From: Oscillospiraceae bacterium
GTDB taxonomy: Bacteria > Bacillota > Clostridia > UBA1212
Assembly (NCBI GenBank): GCA_015069195.1
Contig: SVJA01000002.1
Coordinates: forward strand, 124,001 to 188,000
DNA: 64,000 nt
Reading direction: 5' to 3'
Part shown: in pieces, positions 8,430 through 18,065 of the stretch
Numbering within the stretch: position 1 is the stretch's first letter
Layout of the letters: each line of letters starts with the position of its first letter
Position numbers and translations under genes: made by a program
The notes under the pieces: model-generated
Database searches by the model: none
Told to the model about the DNA's origin: nothing
The model's input: only the letters and a program-made list of their open reading frames with translations

Positions 8430-9749
8430 TTAATGATATTTCGGCAAATAATCACCGTGAGCAACAATCAAATCGTCAACCATTGCCTTGATAGTATCAA
8501 TGTCAAGTTCGCTTGACGTGTGAGGATCAAGCATTGCGGCCTGATAAATATGCTCTTTCTTGAGAGTATGTGCAGCCTCGATTGTGAGAAGCTGTACATT
8601 TATATTTGTCATATTCATTGCAGCACACTGAACAGGCAAGTTGCCGACATAGCAAGGTGTCACGCCACGACCGTCAACAAGGCACGGAACCTCTACGCAA
8701 GCCTCACGTGGAAGATTTGATATCAAACCGCCTTTGTTAAGAACGTTACCACCAATTTTGTACGGAGTGTCTGTAACGATGGATTCCATTATGTATGAAG
8801 CATATTCGTGGCTTCTTTCGTGATCTTTTACGCCCTCTTTTAGCAACTGCTGATACTCTTCTTTCCAAGCTGCAATCTGGTTTTCACAGCGGCGCGGATA
8901 TTCGTCAAGAGGAATATTATAACGCTCAATAAGTTCAGGGTATTGGCTCTTTATATAGAAATTGTTGTACTCAGCATTGTGCTCACTTGACTCTGTGCAG
9001 TAGTAACCGAAGTTTCTGATGTAGTCAAGTCTTACATTATCCCAATAGTCCGGATCAACGGCTTTTGCAAGCGCTCTTTTTCTTATTTCAGGATAGAGAT
9101 CTACACCGTTTTTGTCCTTTATTTCAAGGAGCCAAGCCATGTGATTTATGCCTGCAATAAGCTCTTTTCTGCCGTCAAGCTTGTCACTCATATCAAGTGA
9201 ATCAAGCAAGACTCTCGAGCAAACCTGCACGCTATGGCAAAGTCCGACAGTTTCGATAGCGGTGTATCGCTGCATATAACCGGAAAGCATCGCCATCGGA
9301 TTTGTATAATTTAAGAAAATCGCGTCCGGACAAACTTCTTCCATATCGTTTGCGAAATCTTTCATTACCGGAATAGTACGAAGTGCACGCATTATACCGC
9401 CGATTCCGAGTGTATCACCGATAGTCTGTCTGAGACCGTATTTCTTCGGTACTTCAAAGTCAATAATGGTACACGGGTCATACAAGCCTACCTGTATAGC
9501 ATTTATTACAAATGTTGCACCGCGAAGAGCTTCTTTTCTTTGCTCAGCACCAAGATAACATTCAATTTTTCCGTAACCGCCTTTTGCCTTACGCATAGCC
9601 TCAAGAATTACACGACTCTCTTCAAGGCGATCTCCGTCAATATCATAAAGTGCAAACACGCTGTCTCTGAGCGCCTCACTGCACATACAGTCACCGATAA
9701 CATTACGTGCAAACACGGTGCTGCCGGCACCCATAAATGTGATTTTCAT
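8430..9749 (-). CDS. Glycoside hydrolase family 4 (alpha-galactosidase/6-phospho-glycosidase-like)
   Basis: 439 residues from the ATG at 9749, which has GGAGGAAA just upstream; an ATG six codons earlier is less well placed. GH4 enzymes use NAD+ and a divalent metal in an elimination/addition mechanism. Visible landmarks are the nucleotide-binding start KITFMGAGSTVFARNVIGD, the FLNYTNPMAML block, the metal-site cysteine and histidine in GLCHSVQ, and GINHMAWLLE. The MelA-type alpha-galactosidase branch looks closest, but GH4 specificities are mixed and no phosphotransferase gene is nearby. The AraC-type gene reads divergently, which suggests sugar-induced control of this one-gene unit. Confidence 0.85.
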   Translation of the reverse strand: MKITFMGAGSTVFARNVIGDCMCSEALRDSVFALYDIDGDRLEESRVILEAMRKAKGGYGKIECYLGAEQRKEALRGATFVINAIQVGLYDPCTIIDFEVPKKYGLRQTIGDTLGIGGIMRALRTIPVMKDFANDMEEVCPDAIFLNYTNPMAMLSGYMQRYTAIETVGLCHSVQVCSRVLLDSLDMSDKLDGRKELIAGINHMAWLLEIKDKNGVDLYPEIRKRALAKAVDPDYWDNVRLDYIRNFGYYCTESSEHNAEYNNFYIKSQYPELIERYNIPLDEYPRRCENQIAAWKEEYQQLLKEGVKDHERSHEYASYIMESIVTDTPYKIGGNVLNKGGLISNLPREACVEVPCLVDGRGVTPCYVGNLPVQCAAMNMTNINVQLLTIEAAHTLKKEHIYQAAMLDPHTSSELDIDTIKAMVDDLIVAHGDYLPKYH

Positions 9750-9782
9750 ACAAGATTTCCTCCACATTGTATTTTCTTGTCA

Positions 9783-9810
9783 TTTATTGTGTTTATTGTG
9801 TCACAAAACG
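9783..9810. promoter_or_regulatory. Candidate AraC operator: tandem 9-mers plus palindrome
   Basis: TTTATTGTG occurs twice head to tail (9783-9791 and 9792-9800), followed by the overlapping palindrome TTGTG-T-CACAA. It sits in the divergent region between the GH4 and AraC genes. Direct repeats fit AraC-family binding, but the assignment is inference. Confidence 0.4.
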
Positions 9811-9823
9811 AGCGTATTTTACA

Positions 9824-9853
9824 TTGATTTTTGTGTGTAAAACTTGTTATAAT
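9824..9853 (+). promoter_or_regulatory. Promoter of the AraC-family gene
   Basis: TTGATT (9824-9829), an 18-base spacer, then TATAAT (9848-9853), 28 bases before the chosen ATG at 9882. Confidence 0.55.
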
Positions 9854-9881
9854 GTTGTACATTTACATTGCGGGGGCAAAA

Positions 9882-10649
9882 ATGAAATTCATAGATATTA
9901 TCATCAACAAAGATTATTCCGGCTACAACCCAATTGTTTTCGGGCACCAAGAATGTCCACCGTCTTGGGCATACGGCCCTGCAGTCAGAACTTATTGGCT
10001 TTTACACTATGTACACGAAGGCAAGGGAAAATTCATTCGCGAAGGGAAAACATATAACATAAAAAAGGGCGAAATCTTTGTAATTCCGCCCTTTATCGAA
10101 ACGTACTATCAAGCCGACAGCCAATATCCCTGGAAATATACATGGATCGGTTTTGAAGCCGACGAAAAATCCGAAAAAACATTTAATGAACCTGTATTAC
10201 GCCGCCCCGATTCCGAAAAAATATTTGAAGATATGAAACGTTGTTTTGATATGGAAAACAGCAAAGGCGCATTTCTGAGCAGCAAAATCTGGGAGCTCGT
10301 CGCACTTTTAATGGAATCTGACAAATCGACCGCATCGCATATCGACAAAGCAATCAGCATGATGCAATCGGAATATTCCTCAGGCATAACCGTCGCCGAA
10401 ATTGCCAAACAAGTAAACCTCGACAGGTGTTATTTCTCCGCACTGTTCAAAAAAGAAATCGGAATCTCCCCTATAGACTATCTGACCGAACTTAAACTCC
10501 GCAAAGCAGCGGAACTTATCTCGGTCTACAGAAAATCACCCACAACTGTGGCAATCTCGGTAGGCTACTCAGACTACTGCCACTTTTCAAAAGCATTCAA
10601 AAAATTCTTCGGCTGTTCACCGAGAAAATATTCGGAAACAGACAAATAA
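9882..10649 (+). CDS. AraC-family transcriptional regulator
   Basis: 255 residues. The ATG at 9882 (after GGGGGC) is preferred to one 17 codons upstream because the latter overlaps the promoter -10. The N-terminal half is a cupin-type sugar-sensing domain (LLHYVHEGKGKFIREGKTY, GEIFVIPPF). The C-terminal half holds two helix-turn-helix motifs: ITVAEIAKQVNLDRCYFSAL with FKKEIGISPIDYL, and VAISVGYSDYCHFSKAFKKF with FGCSPRKY. The divergent GH4 gene is the likely target, activated by its sugar substrate; this is inferred from gene order. Confidence 0.9.
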   Translation: MKFIDIIINKDYSGYNPIVFGHQECPPSWAYGPAVRTYWLLHYVHEGKGKFIREGKTYNIKKGEIFVIPPFIETYYQADSQYPWKYTWIGFEADEKSEKTFNEPVLRRPDSEKIFEDMKRCFDMENSKGAFLSSKIWELVALLMESDKSTASHIDKAISMMQSEYSSGITVAEIAKQVNLDRCYFSALFKKEIGISPIDYLTELKLRKAAELISVYRKSPTTVAISVGYSDYCHFSKAFKKFFGCSPRKYSETDK

Positions 10650-10658
10650 CAAAACAAC

Positions 10659-11189
10659 CTAACTGACGATACCGTAAATGCCCGTAACAGGATCCCGAAA
10701 AAGCGGTATCGCAGGTGTAGCAAAAGTAAACACCACGAAAGGCACACCAATCAGGCATATCAACAAAAATGCAATTTTAGGATATTTGCAACCGAAAATT
10801 TCATTTTTAAAAAGTAAATATTCTATAAAGAATTCTATTGCCGCCGCGATAAAGAATATTACAATATTTATCCAATCGGGAGACTTACCGATTGCTCCGT
10901 TATAGGTATAAAAAAGCGCCGGAATTATTAAAAGACCGATCACGATTCCGGCAAGTTTCACACACCAAAAATTTTTATATTCGCTAAAGTACCTGCTCTG
11001 TATGAGTGCAAAAACAAAACTCGGAAAAAACAAAAGTTTCATATGTTCCCACGTTGATTCGTTCACCGCAGAGAACGGCGCCACTAATATACTTTGATTC
11101 GTCCAATCATAAACAAAATGAAACAGCGATCCGAAAACCGTCGTAAAAACAAACCCGGCAAACTGATAAACAGATAATTCTCTTTTCAT
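10659..11189 (-). CDS. Small multi-helix membrane protein (DUF6512-like)
   Basis: 176 residues with about five predicted membrane helices. Polar or aromatic motifs near the start (SLFHFVYDWTNQS, PFSAVNESTWEHMKLLFFPS) are the kind of conserved patch seen in the DUF6512 family. I recognise that family only tentatively and no function is known. It reads convergently with the AraC gene (9 bases between stops) and divergently from the methyltransferase-like gene. Confidence 0.6.
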   Translation of the reverse strand: MKRELSVYQFAGFVFTTVFGSLFHFVYDWTNQSILVAPFSAVNESTWEHMKLLFFPSFVFALIQSRYFSEYKNFWCVKLAGIVIGLLIIPALFYTYNGAIGKSPDWINIVIFFIAAAIEFFIEYLLFKNEIFGCKYPKIAFLLICLIGVPFVVFTFATPAIPLFRDPVTGIYGIVS

Positions 11190-11337
11190 ACCAAAACCGC
11201 CTGCAAAAAATCATTAAAAATTTATGTACCCTCAAACAGAATTATTCGTAAAATAAATATTTATCAAGACAGATCAAAGCACTTTGTTGCAAGCGACGTT
11301 TTATTGTGCTATAAAGAAATTGTTAGGAGAAATTGCT

Positions 11338-12003
11338 ATGAAATTATTGATAAATGCACTGACAAAATTCATATGCGGTATTTTGCTTGTCGGACTTTTA
11401 ATATTCCTTCCGGCAGGAACTTTTTCCTACACCGGCGGCTGGCTCTTTGCAGGACTACTTTTTATTCCGATCCTGATAATGGGCATCGTACTTTTCATCA
11501 AAGCGCCTGAACTTCTCAAAAAGAGACTCGACAACAAAGAAACCGAAACAACCCAAAAGGGTGTTGTACTTTTCTCCGGAATTATTTTTCTTGGCGGATT
11601 TATCACAGCCGGTCTCGACTTCCGATTCGGTTGGTCATCCGTCCCGAAGCCGGTTATCATAATCGCATCAATACTTTTCCTCGCATCGTACGGTCTGTAC
11701 GCCGAAGTAATGCGCGAAAATGCTTACCTTTCCCGCACCGTCAAAGTTTCCGAGAATCAAAAGGTAATCAGCACCGGACTCTACGGCATAGTCCGCCACC
11801 CCATGTACGCAGCAACAATCCTTATGTTTTCAATGATTCCGATAATCCTCGGCTCATGGTGGTCGCTCTTAATATTCCTAGGATACCCAATCGTTATCGC
11901 AGTTCGCATAATCAATGAAGAAAAAATCCTCACCGAACAACTCGACGGATATGATGAATATAAACAAAAGGTGAAATACAGGGTGATACCGTGGGTGTGG
12001 TAA
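11338..12003 (+). CDS. Isoprenylcysteine carboxyl methyltransferase (ICMT)-like membrane protein
   Basis: 221 residues from the ATG at 11338, preceded by TAGGAGAAA. Five or six membrane helices. The C-terminal part carries the ICMT/PEMT signature: GLYGIVRHPMYAATILMF (the R-H-P-x-Y motif), then RIINEEKILTEQL and the YDEYKQKVKYRVIPWVW ending. The family binds S-adenosylmethionine at the membrane. Bacterial members methylate lipids or unknown substrates, since bacteria lack prenylated CaaX proteins. It is a single gene, the last before the defence islet. Confidence 0.83.
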   Translation: MKLLINALTKFICGILLVGLLIFLPAGTFSYTGGWLFAGLLFIPILIMGIVLFIKAPELLKKRLDNKETETTQKGVVLFSGIIFLGGFITAGLDFRFGWSSVPKPVIIIASILFLASYGLYAEVMRENAYLSRTVKVSENQKVISTGLYGIVRHPMYAATILMFSMIPIILGSWWSLLIFLGYPIVIAVRIINEEKILTEQLDGYDEYKQKVKYRVIPWVW

Positions 12004-12181
12004 TGGATATTACATAAATTTTGCCAAAAGCAAAGTCCATTTTATGGCGCAGTTGCTTTGCTAAAATAAATTTATCAATGGAATAAGTTGAATTTATTAC
12101 TGTGTAAACTGTTGAGATTTAACTTGTTGTATGAGATAATAGAATTCGGTATTCATGATATTTTCAGCAAGGAGATTTTTT

Positions 12182-13183
12182 ATGAAAGTTATTAGTTTGT
12201 TCAGCGGATGCGGCGGACTTGATTTAGGCTTCGAGAAAGCAGGATTTACAATACCTGTCGCAAACGAATTTGATAAAAACATATGGGATACCTTTATTGT
12301 CAATCACCCGAAAACTAAACTTATAAAGGGAGATATACGAAATATTAAAGAAGAAGATTTTCCTGACAAAATCGATGGCATAATTGGTGGACCACCCTGC
12401 CAAAGTTGGTCAGAAGCAGGCTCATTGAGAGGAATTAATGACGAACGCGGTCAACTTTTTTATGAATACATCCGAATACTAAAAGATAAACAACCCAAAT
12501 TTTTTTTGGCAGAAAACGTAAGCGGAATGCTTGCAAATAGACACGCTGGCGCAGTCAAAAATATTTTTGATATGTTTGACAACTGTTATTATGACGTCTC
12601 TATTACGCTTGTAAACGCAAAAAACTATGGTGTTGCCCAAGAAAGAAAAAGAGTGTTTTATATTGGATTCAGGAAAGATCTCAATATAACATTTACATTT
12701 CCCAAAGGATCTACTGAAGATGATAGCAAAAAAATAACCCTTAAGGACATAATTTGGGATTTACAAGACACTGCAGTTCCAGCTGCAGAAAAAAACAAAC
12801 ACAACGTAAATGCTATCAATAATAATGAATATTTTACCGGTTCGTACTCTCCAATTTTTATGAGCAGAAATCGTGTAAAAAGATGGGATGAGCAAGCATT
12901 TACAGTCCAGGCATCAGGACGCCAATGTCAACTACATCCGCAAGCGCCTAAAATGATCAAGCACGACCACAACGATTATCGATTCGTCGAAGGAAAAGAA
13001 CATTTGTACAGAAGAATGACAATCCGCGAAGTAGCAAGGATACAAGGGTTTCCGGATGATTTTAAATTTATTTATACAAATACCAACGATGCGTATAAGA
13101 TGATTGGTAATGCTGTTCCAGTCAATTTGGCATACGAGATAGCAGTTGCTATAAAAAAAGCGCTAAGGAGTGTTGAAAAATGA
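12182..13183 (+). CDS. DNA (cytosine-5) methyltransferase, M.HaeIII-like
   Basis: 333 residues. The ATG at 12182 has AAGGAG nine bases upstream. C5-methyltransferase motifs are all present: I ([13 protein letters not shown]), IV with the catalytic cysteine ([12 protein letters not shown]), VI (FFLAENVSG), VIII ([16 protein letters not shown]), the target domain ([17 protein letters not shown]), IX ([18 protein letters not shown]) and X ([15 protein letters not shown]). The target-domain block closely resembles M.HaeIII as I know it, which methylates the inner C of GGCC. It should protect host DNA against the overlapping endonuclease gene. Confidence 0.93.
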   Translation: MKVISLFSGCGGLDLGFEKAGFTIPVANEFDKNIWDTFIVNHPKTKLIKGDIRNIKEEDFPDKIDGIIGGPPCQSWSEAGSLRGINDERGQLFYEYIRILKDKQPKFFLAENVSGMLANRHAGAVKNIFDMFDNCYYDVSITLVNAKNYGVAQERKRVFYIGFRKDLNITFTFPKGSTEDDSKKITLKDIIWDLQDTAVPAAEKNKHNVNAINNNEYFTGSYSPIFMSRNRVKRWDEQAFTVQASGRQCQLHPQAPKMIKHDHNDYRFVEGKEHLYRRMTIREVARIQGFPDDFKFIYTNTNDAYKMIGNAVPVNLAYEIAVAIKKALRSVEK

Positions 13184-14133
13184 GCAACCAAAGCAATAAC
13201 AAAGGCAGAGCATATGAATATATTTGCCTGCAAACACTATATAGAGAAATTAGTGCCATGCGCCCGGCACAGATCCTTGAAAACAGTAGTTTTCAGGCTG
13301 CACAGCGCGCATGGGAAACTATTGATGTATGCACCCGCGACACGTTAAAAATCAGTGCAAAAGCCGCAGTTGCAACTCTTTTTGATATGGAACCACTGAT
13401 TTTAGAAGATGACGGTAATTATCTTGAGCTTTTCATACAGCCTGACACAAAAGGGGAATTGGGTGATGTAAGAGATATTATTATCTTAAGAAGAGATATC
13501 CGCTGGGAAATTGGATTGAGCATTAAGCACAACCACTTCGCAGTCAAACACAGTCGTTTAGGCGGACAATTAGATTTCGGAGAACGCTGGTTTGGCATCC
13601 CCTGTTCTAAACAATATTGGGAAGATATTGCGCCAGTTTTTAAATATCTCGGAGAAGAAAAGAAAAACAACAAAAAGTGGAGTGGGCTTCCTGCCAAAGA
13701 AGCAGACGTATATGTTCCTCTTTTAAAAGCATTTGTCGCCGAAATTACTAGAGCAAATACTGTACATAACGATGTTCCACAAAAAATGGTTGAATACTTA
13801 CTTGGAGAATTCGATTTTTACAAAGTAATCAGTATTGACAATGAAAAAGTTACACAAATACAAGCCTACAATATGCGAGGCACCTTGAATAAAGCAAGCA
13901 AATTAAACACACCGAAGATTACAGTTCCGATAGCAGCTTTACCAACTCGAATTGTAAGTTTAGATTTTAAGCCAGGAAGTCAAAATACAATCGAACTTTA
14001 TATGGACGGAGGATGGCAATTCAGTTTTCGAATTCACAATGCCTCAACATATGTTGAAACAAGCTTGAAATTTGATATACAAATAATCGGTATGCCCACA
14101 ACAATTATTTCACTTAATTGCACATGGAATTAA
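13180..14133 (+). CDS. Type II restriction endonuclease, HaeIII family
   Basis: 317 residues. The start overlaps the methyltransferase stop in ATGA, a normal way to make the endonuclease after the methylase. HaeIII-family features are [20 protein letters not shown], the [21 protein letters not shown] stretch in which acidic residues then E-x-G suggest the nuclease centre, and [15 protein letters not shown]. Predicted specificity is cleavage at unmethylated GGCC, inferred from likeness of both proteins to the HaeIII system. The last roughly 90 residues (after [13 protein letters not shown]) appear to be a further beta-rich segment. Confidence 0.88.
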   Translation: MSNQSNNKGRAYEYICLQTLYREISAMRPAQILENSSFQAAQRAWETIDVCTRDTLKISAKAAVATLFDMEPLILEDDGNYLELFIQPDTKGELGDVRDIIILRRDIRWEIGLSIKHNHFAVKHSRLGGQLDFGERWFGIPCSKQYWEDIAPVFKYLGEEKKNNKKWSGLPAKEADVYVPLLKAFVAEITRANTVHNDVPQKMVEYLLGEFDFYKVISIDNEKVTQIQAYNMRGTLNKASKLNTPKITVPIAALPTRIVSLDFKPGSQNTIELYMDGGWQFSFRIHNASTYVETSLKFDIQIIGMPTTIISLNCTWN

Positions 14134-14304
14134 TCTCGCAATATGGTCTTTCAATATCCATAAAGCTTAGTTATTGTAGGAACTAATTTCTAATCGAAAA
14201 ATTAACTGTACGTACACAGAACTAATTGGAACATAATAAAGTGAATTAACCCAATTAATTATATACTAGGCAAATACTATCAATCGAAGAAAGGCCTTAG
14301 AAAT

Positions 14305-16313
14305 ATGAACTATACTCCCATTGTAAACAGTAAATTAAATGTTTTTAGAAAAAATTACAGTTTGGAGAACTTACCGGAAAATGATTTGTTTGAAATTTTT
14401 ATAAATAATATAAAACCTACCAACCAGAATCATTCTCTGCAGTTAATGATTTGTTTGATCAAATATGCGTAGGCGGACAAGGAGATACCGGAATAGATGG
14501 ACTAGCAATACGAGTAAACGGAATCTTTATATCGACAAAAGAAGATGTAGATAACATAATACGGACAAATAACAGAATAAATATTGATTTCATCTTTATT
14601 CAATCCAAGAATAAGCCTCACCTTGATTCTGGCGAATTCGGTAAATTTATGGATGGCATAACTGATTTTTTAAGCGAAACGCAATTTGAACCACATAATG
14701 CAAAAATAGCTAATTGGATTGAACTTAAAGACTATCTTTGTTGTGAGGAAATACTGGTACACTGGGAAAACAGTCCTAGTATTAAAATATTTTTCGCATA
14801 TACAGGAGAGTGGAAAGAAGATCCTCATATTATCGCGAAATTCGAAAGAACAAAATGCGAAATAGATAAAATAGGTCTTTATCAGGACGTAACTATTAAG
14901 TATTTGGATTGCGAAAAAATAAAAAAACTTTGCGATGAGGTTGATAATCAATTCAATAAAGCTATTACAATTATTGATGCTTTAGAGTTGAACGAGGCCC
15001 ACGATGTGACATCATCAAGAGTGCTCCTTTGTGCAGCAAAAGACTTCATTGAATTACTATTAGATGATGACTTAGAACTTAGGCGTACATTGTTTAAAGA
15101 TAATGTACGAGATTATCAAGGTTCTACCGAAATTAACGATGAAATCTTTAACACTATAAAAAACGATCCTGAAAATTTTTGCTTATTGAACAACGGAGTA
15201 ACGATAGTGTGTCGTTCAATGATGCCGGCCAATAGAAAAATCAACATAGAAAATCCCCAAATTGTAAATGGGTGCCAAACCTGTACAACATTATACAAAG
15301 CATTTAAAGAAAATATTGATTTAAGCAAAGTATCACTAATCGTTAAACTGATTTCAACAGTTAACAATAACGTGACCAATCTTATTGTAAAAGGCACGAA
15401 TCGCCAAAATGTCGTTTACGATGAAGCATTCGAAATCACCAGACAGTTTCATAAAGATTTTGAAGAATTTGTTGAAGTTTTTCAAAGCAATTTACCTTCG
15501 GTTAACAAGATTTACTACGAACGACGTTCAAATCAATTTGCAAACATAAGTAATATTAACATAAATCAAAAAGCAAACTTTAAAATATTAATTCAAAGCT
15601 TTATTAGTATTATATTACAAATGCCACATGAAGGATTTGTGCATGATTCATATTTGCTTGCAAAATACAAAAATCGTATTTTTATTGAGGGTCAATCCTT
15701 TTTGCCATATTTTTTGGCAATCTTTTTAAACATTAAAACGGATCACATTTTTAAAAAGAATTATGAAAAATACAGATTTGTAACTACATATAAACATCAA
15801 ATTCTTTGTCTTTTGGTTGAATCAGTTGGAGGCGTAGTGCCAGATATTAATAATTCAAAAAAAATAGATGAGTTTTCACAAAAAGTATATGCAGCAATCT
15901 GTGAAGATGCCGCACTAGAGCAACACCTTAATTCAGCAATAGAGCTTTTTGATAAAATTAAAGAAAACTGGATAAAAGAAAAAGGTGTAAAATACAAATA
16001 TTCTATAAAAGATAATTCCGATTTTACAAAATATATGTTGACATATGTTAGAGGCGGGAACACTGATAAAATATTACAAGAAATAGTAGAAAACGATTTA
16101 AGAGGTACCGTTGTTACCGTCAAAAAAGATAGAAACGGCTTGTCATATGGTTATATTAAGCACTCTCCTACAGATGTTTTTATTCATGAAGATGATAATC
16201 CAAAGATTAGGTTTTATGATCTTAAAGGAAAAGATGTTGTATACACAATATCCTCACCAACAAAATACAACACATCAAGAGGAAAGATTAAGTATGTTGT
16301 TAAGCAAGATTAA
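14305..16313 (+). pseudogene. AIPR-family abortive-infection protein with C-terminal cold-shock-like domain, frameshifted
   Basis: An ATG at 14305 opens a frame reading ENDLFEIFINNIKPT that stops at 14470. AIPR-like sequence then continues in another frame through PESFSAVNDLFDQICVGG and GDTGIDGLAIRVNG to 16313. The shift falls at an AAAA run (14412-14415), and one added A would fuse the frames into about 669 residues. The central part fits the AIPR (abortive infection phage resistance) family: NDPENFCLLNNGVTIVCRS, IVNGCQTCTTLY, VKGTNRQN. The last roughly 70 residues (LRGTVVTVKKDRNGLSYGYI, TDVFIHEDD) resemble an OB-fold cold-shock domain. A start at 14451 (TTG) would lose about 48 residues. 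Probably a phage-defence gene; whether active is unclear. Confidence 0.8.
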
Positions 16314-16358
16314 TCCATTTTCTTTTATAAAATAAACTTTGTTAGCATACAAAAAACA

Positions 16359-16435
16359 GAACCCTGTCACCTCGATAAAAGCAAAAGCGACGGTCACGTA
16401 CCGTCGCTTTTGCTTTTATCGAGGTGACAGGGTTC
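16359..16435. repeat. Perfect 36-bp-arm palindrome overlapping the tRNA-Pro 3' end
   Basis: The arm at 16359-16394 is the exact reverse complement of 16400-16435, with a 5-base centre (CACGT). The right arm includes the last 17 bases of the tRNA-Pro gene (T-arm, acceptor 3' strand and discriminator), so the left arm is an inverted copy of that tRNA end. The inner part (16381-16413) could serve as the tRNA terminator. The outer part cannot be needed for that. Confidence 0.9.
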
Positions 16436-16491
16436 GAACCTGCGACATCCAGTTCCCAAAACTGGCGCGCTCCCAACTGCGCTACACCTCG
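16419..16491 (-). tRNA. tRNA-Pro (anticodon UGG)
   Basis: A 73-base cloverleaf on the minus strand. The acceptor stem CGAGGTG pairs with CACCTCG. The D arm is GCGC...GCGC, the anticodon stem CCAGT/ACTGG closes the loop TTTGGGA (anticodon TGG at 16458-16456), and the T arm contains GGTTCGAAC. The discriminator is A and CCA is not encoded. The 3' end points toward the defence islet. Confidence 0.95.
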
Positions 16492-16677
16492 AAACTATCA
16501 TATTTCATTATATGCTTTCAACAAAGAAAGCTTGCGTATTCTATCATAATCGCAAGAAAAAGTCAAACCGCACACGCATCATAAACACATCCCACACCGG
16601 CAAAACAAAGAACTTTTTTCAAGTAAACAAATTTTTAGCGGGTACAAAACAGAAAAACACAATATTTTGTTAAATGG

Positions 16678-16706
16678 TTTACAGAATGCACAAAAAATGG
16701 TATCCT
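16678..16706 (+). promoter_or_regulatory. Possible promoter of the M23 peptidase gene
   Basis: TTTACA (16678-16683) and TATCCT (16701-16706) with a 17-base spacer, 57 bases before the ATG. Confidence 0.4.
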
Positions 16707-16763
16707 TGTAGTGTGTGCTATATGACTTTTACAAATGATTAGGCAATATTGCAGGAGGCATTT

Positions 16764-18014
16764 ATGAATAAATTTCACAAAACGACATTGCTGAAAAGAA
16801 TTGTTGTTTTCTTAGTTATAACAGCTACAGTGTTTTGCAGTACCTTTGCAGTAAGCGCAACGGAGCTGTCAGATAAGCGAGACGAAAAAGACGAGATACA
16901 GAGCGATCTTGACAATATCAGAGACGAAAAAGACGAGTTGGAGAACCAGCTCGGAGACAGTCAGGACTCGTTGACCGATGCGGAGAACGAGAAAAAGATT
17001 CAAGAACAGATAAAGCAGGACAGAATTGCGGAGTTGAGAGCGCTAAAGAACGACATCGCCGCATTGGATGCAGAGATTGCACAAGCCGAGATTGATTTCA
17101 AAGAAAAAGAAAGTTTGTTCCTCGAAAGAGCAAAAGTAATGTATCAGTATTCCGACTATAGTATGCTCGATATGTTGCTCCAGTCAGATGACATATTTAT
17201 GTTTTTCGAAAAAATTTCCATGTATCGAAAAATATTGGAAAATGACAAAGCGTTGATGAACGAAATCACCGTCATGAAAGGCACACTGTCGCATATGAAA
17301 AAGCTTCAGGAAGAAACCTTTGCAAACCAGGAAATTCTCATAGCGCAAATTGACAAAGCCATTGAGTCTATAGAAAACGATATTGCACTTAAGCAGGAAG
17401 AATACGACGAGTTGCTCGCTACACTGGATGAAATCGAAGCAAACGAAAACGACCTGGCAGAAGATTTGAAACAAATCGATGACGAAATCGCACAGCTTGA
17501 GTACGAAGAACAATTAAAAAAAGAAGAAGAGTCAAATAACAGCAGTAATTCCGAAAGCAGTTCGAGTGGTAACAGCGGAAGCAGCAGTTCCGGAAGCGTA
17601 TCTTCATCGGGATACATATTCCCTCTGTCTACGAGCGGATATTCATACTATTCCTCTAAATACGGTTACAGAGTACACCCGATTTCCGGCGTATACAAAT
17701 TCCACTCCGGAATAGACCTTGCGGCGAGCAAAGGCACACCCATATATGCAATCGCCGACGGAGTTGTAACCGTATCGCGTTATGACGAATCAGGATACGG
17801 ACATTGGATAGAAATACGCCACGCAGACGGAACATTATCACGTTACGCACATGCAAATGAAAGATATGTTTCAGTAGGAGCCACCGTTCGACAGGGACAA
17901 ACCATCGCAGCGGTCGGCAGAACAGGTACTGCTACAGGACACCATCTCCATTTTGAGATCTGGAAAAAAGGCTCGACGGTAAATCCGATAGAATACATAA
18001 AATTACCTTGGTAA
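16764..18014 (+). CDS. Secreted M23 peptidase with N-terminal coiled coil (EnvC/NlpD-like)
   Basis: 416 residues from the ATG at 16764, preceded by CAGGAGG. There is a signal peptide (about 1-32, ending FAVSATE), then about 220 residues of charged coiled coil (repeated DEKDEIQSDL/DEKDELENQL-type heptads), a Ser/Gly/Asn-rich linker (about 255-280) and a C-terminal M23 LytM domain. Zinc ligands are visible: HSGIDLA, and HLHFEIW within TGHHLHFEIW. The usual role is cleavage of peptide cross-links in peptidoglycan, or activation of amidases at the division site. A terminator follows 25 bases after the stop. It is monocistronic and convergent with spo0A. Confidence 0.9.
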   Translation: MNKFHKTTLLKRIVVFLVITATVFCSTFAVSATELSDKRDEKDEIQSDLDNIRDEKDELENQLGDSQDSLTDAENEKKIQEQIKQDRIAELRALKNDIAALDAEIAQAEIDFKEKESLFLERAKVMYQYSDYSMLDMLLQSDDIFMFFEKISMYRKILENDKALMNEITVMKGTLSHMKKLQEETFANQEILIAQIDKAIESIENDIALKQEEYDELLATLDEIEANENDLAEDLKQIDDEIAQLEYEEQLKKEEESNNSSNSESSSSGNSGSSSSGSVSSSGYIFPLSTSGYSYYSSKYGYRVHPISGVYKFHSGIDLAASKGTPIYAIADGVVTVSRYDESGYGHWIEIRHADGTLSRYAHANERYVSVGATVRQGQTIAAVGRTGTATGHHLHFEIWKKGSTVNPIEYIKLPW

Positions 18015-18038
18015 AATCGTTCAATTTATAACATTTTA

Positions 18039-18065
18039 GGAGCTGTGAAAACAGCTCCTTTTTTA
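18039..18065 (+). terminator. Rho-independent terminator of the M23 gene
   Basis: AGGAGCTGT-GAAA-ACAGCTCCT followed by a T run. Confidence 0.85.

Noticed and set aside
12029-12062. Weak hairpin AGCAAAG/CTTTGCT after the ICMT-like gene
   Set aside because: Seven-bp stem, 20-base loop, no T run on either strand; not called as terminator.
14412-14420. Programmed -1 frameshift in the AIPR gene
   Set aside because: No proper slippery heptamer (X XXY YYZ) is in frame at the site and no downstream stimulatory structure was seen; mutation or read error is simpler.
16339-16584. Open frame of 81 codons across the tRNA-Pro and palindrome
   Set aside because: It is explained by the tRNA gene and its inverted copy; no ribosome site.
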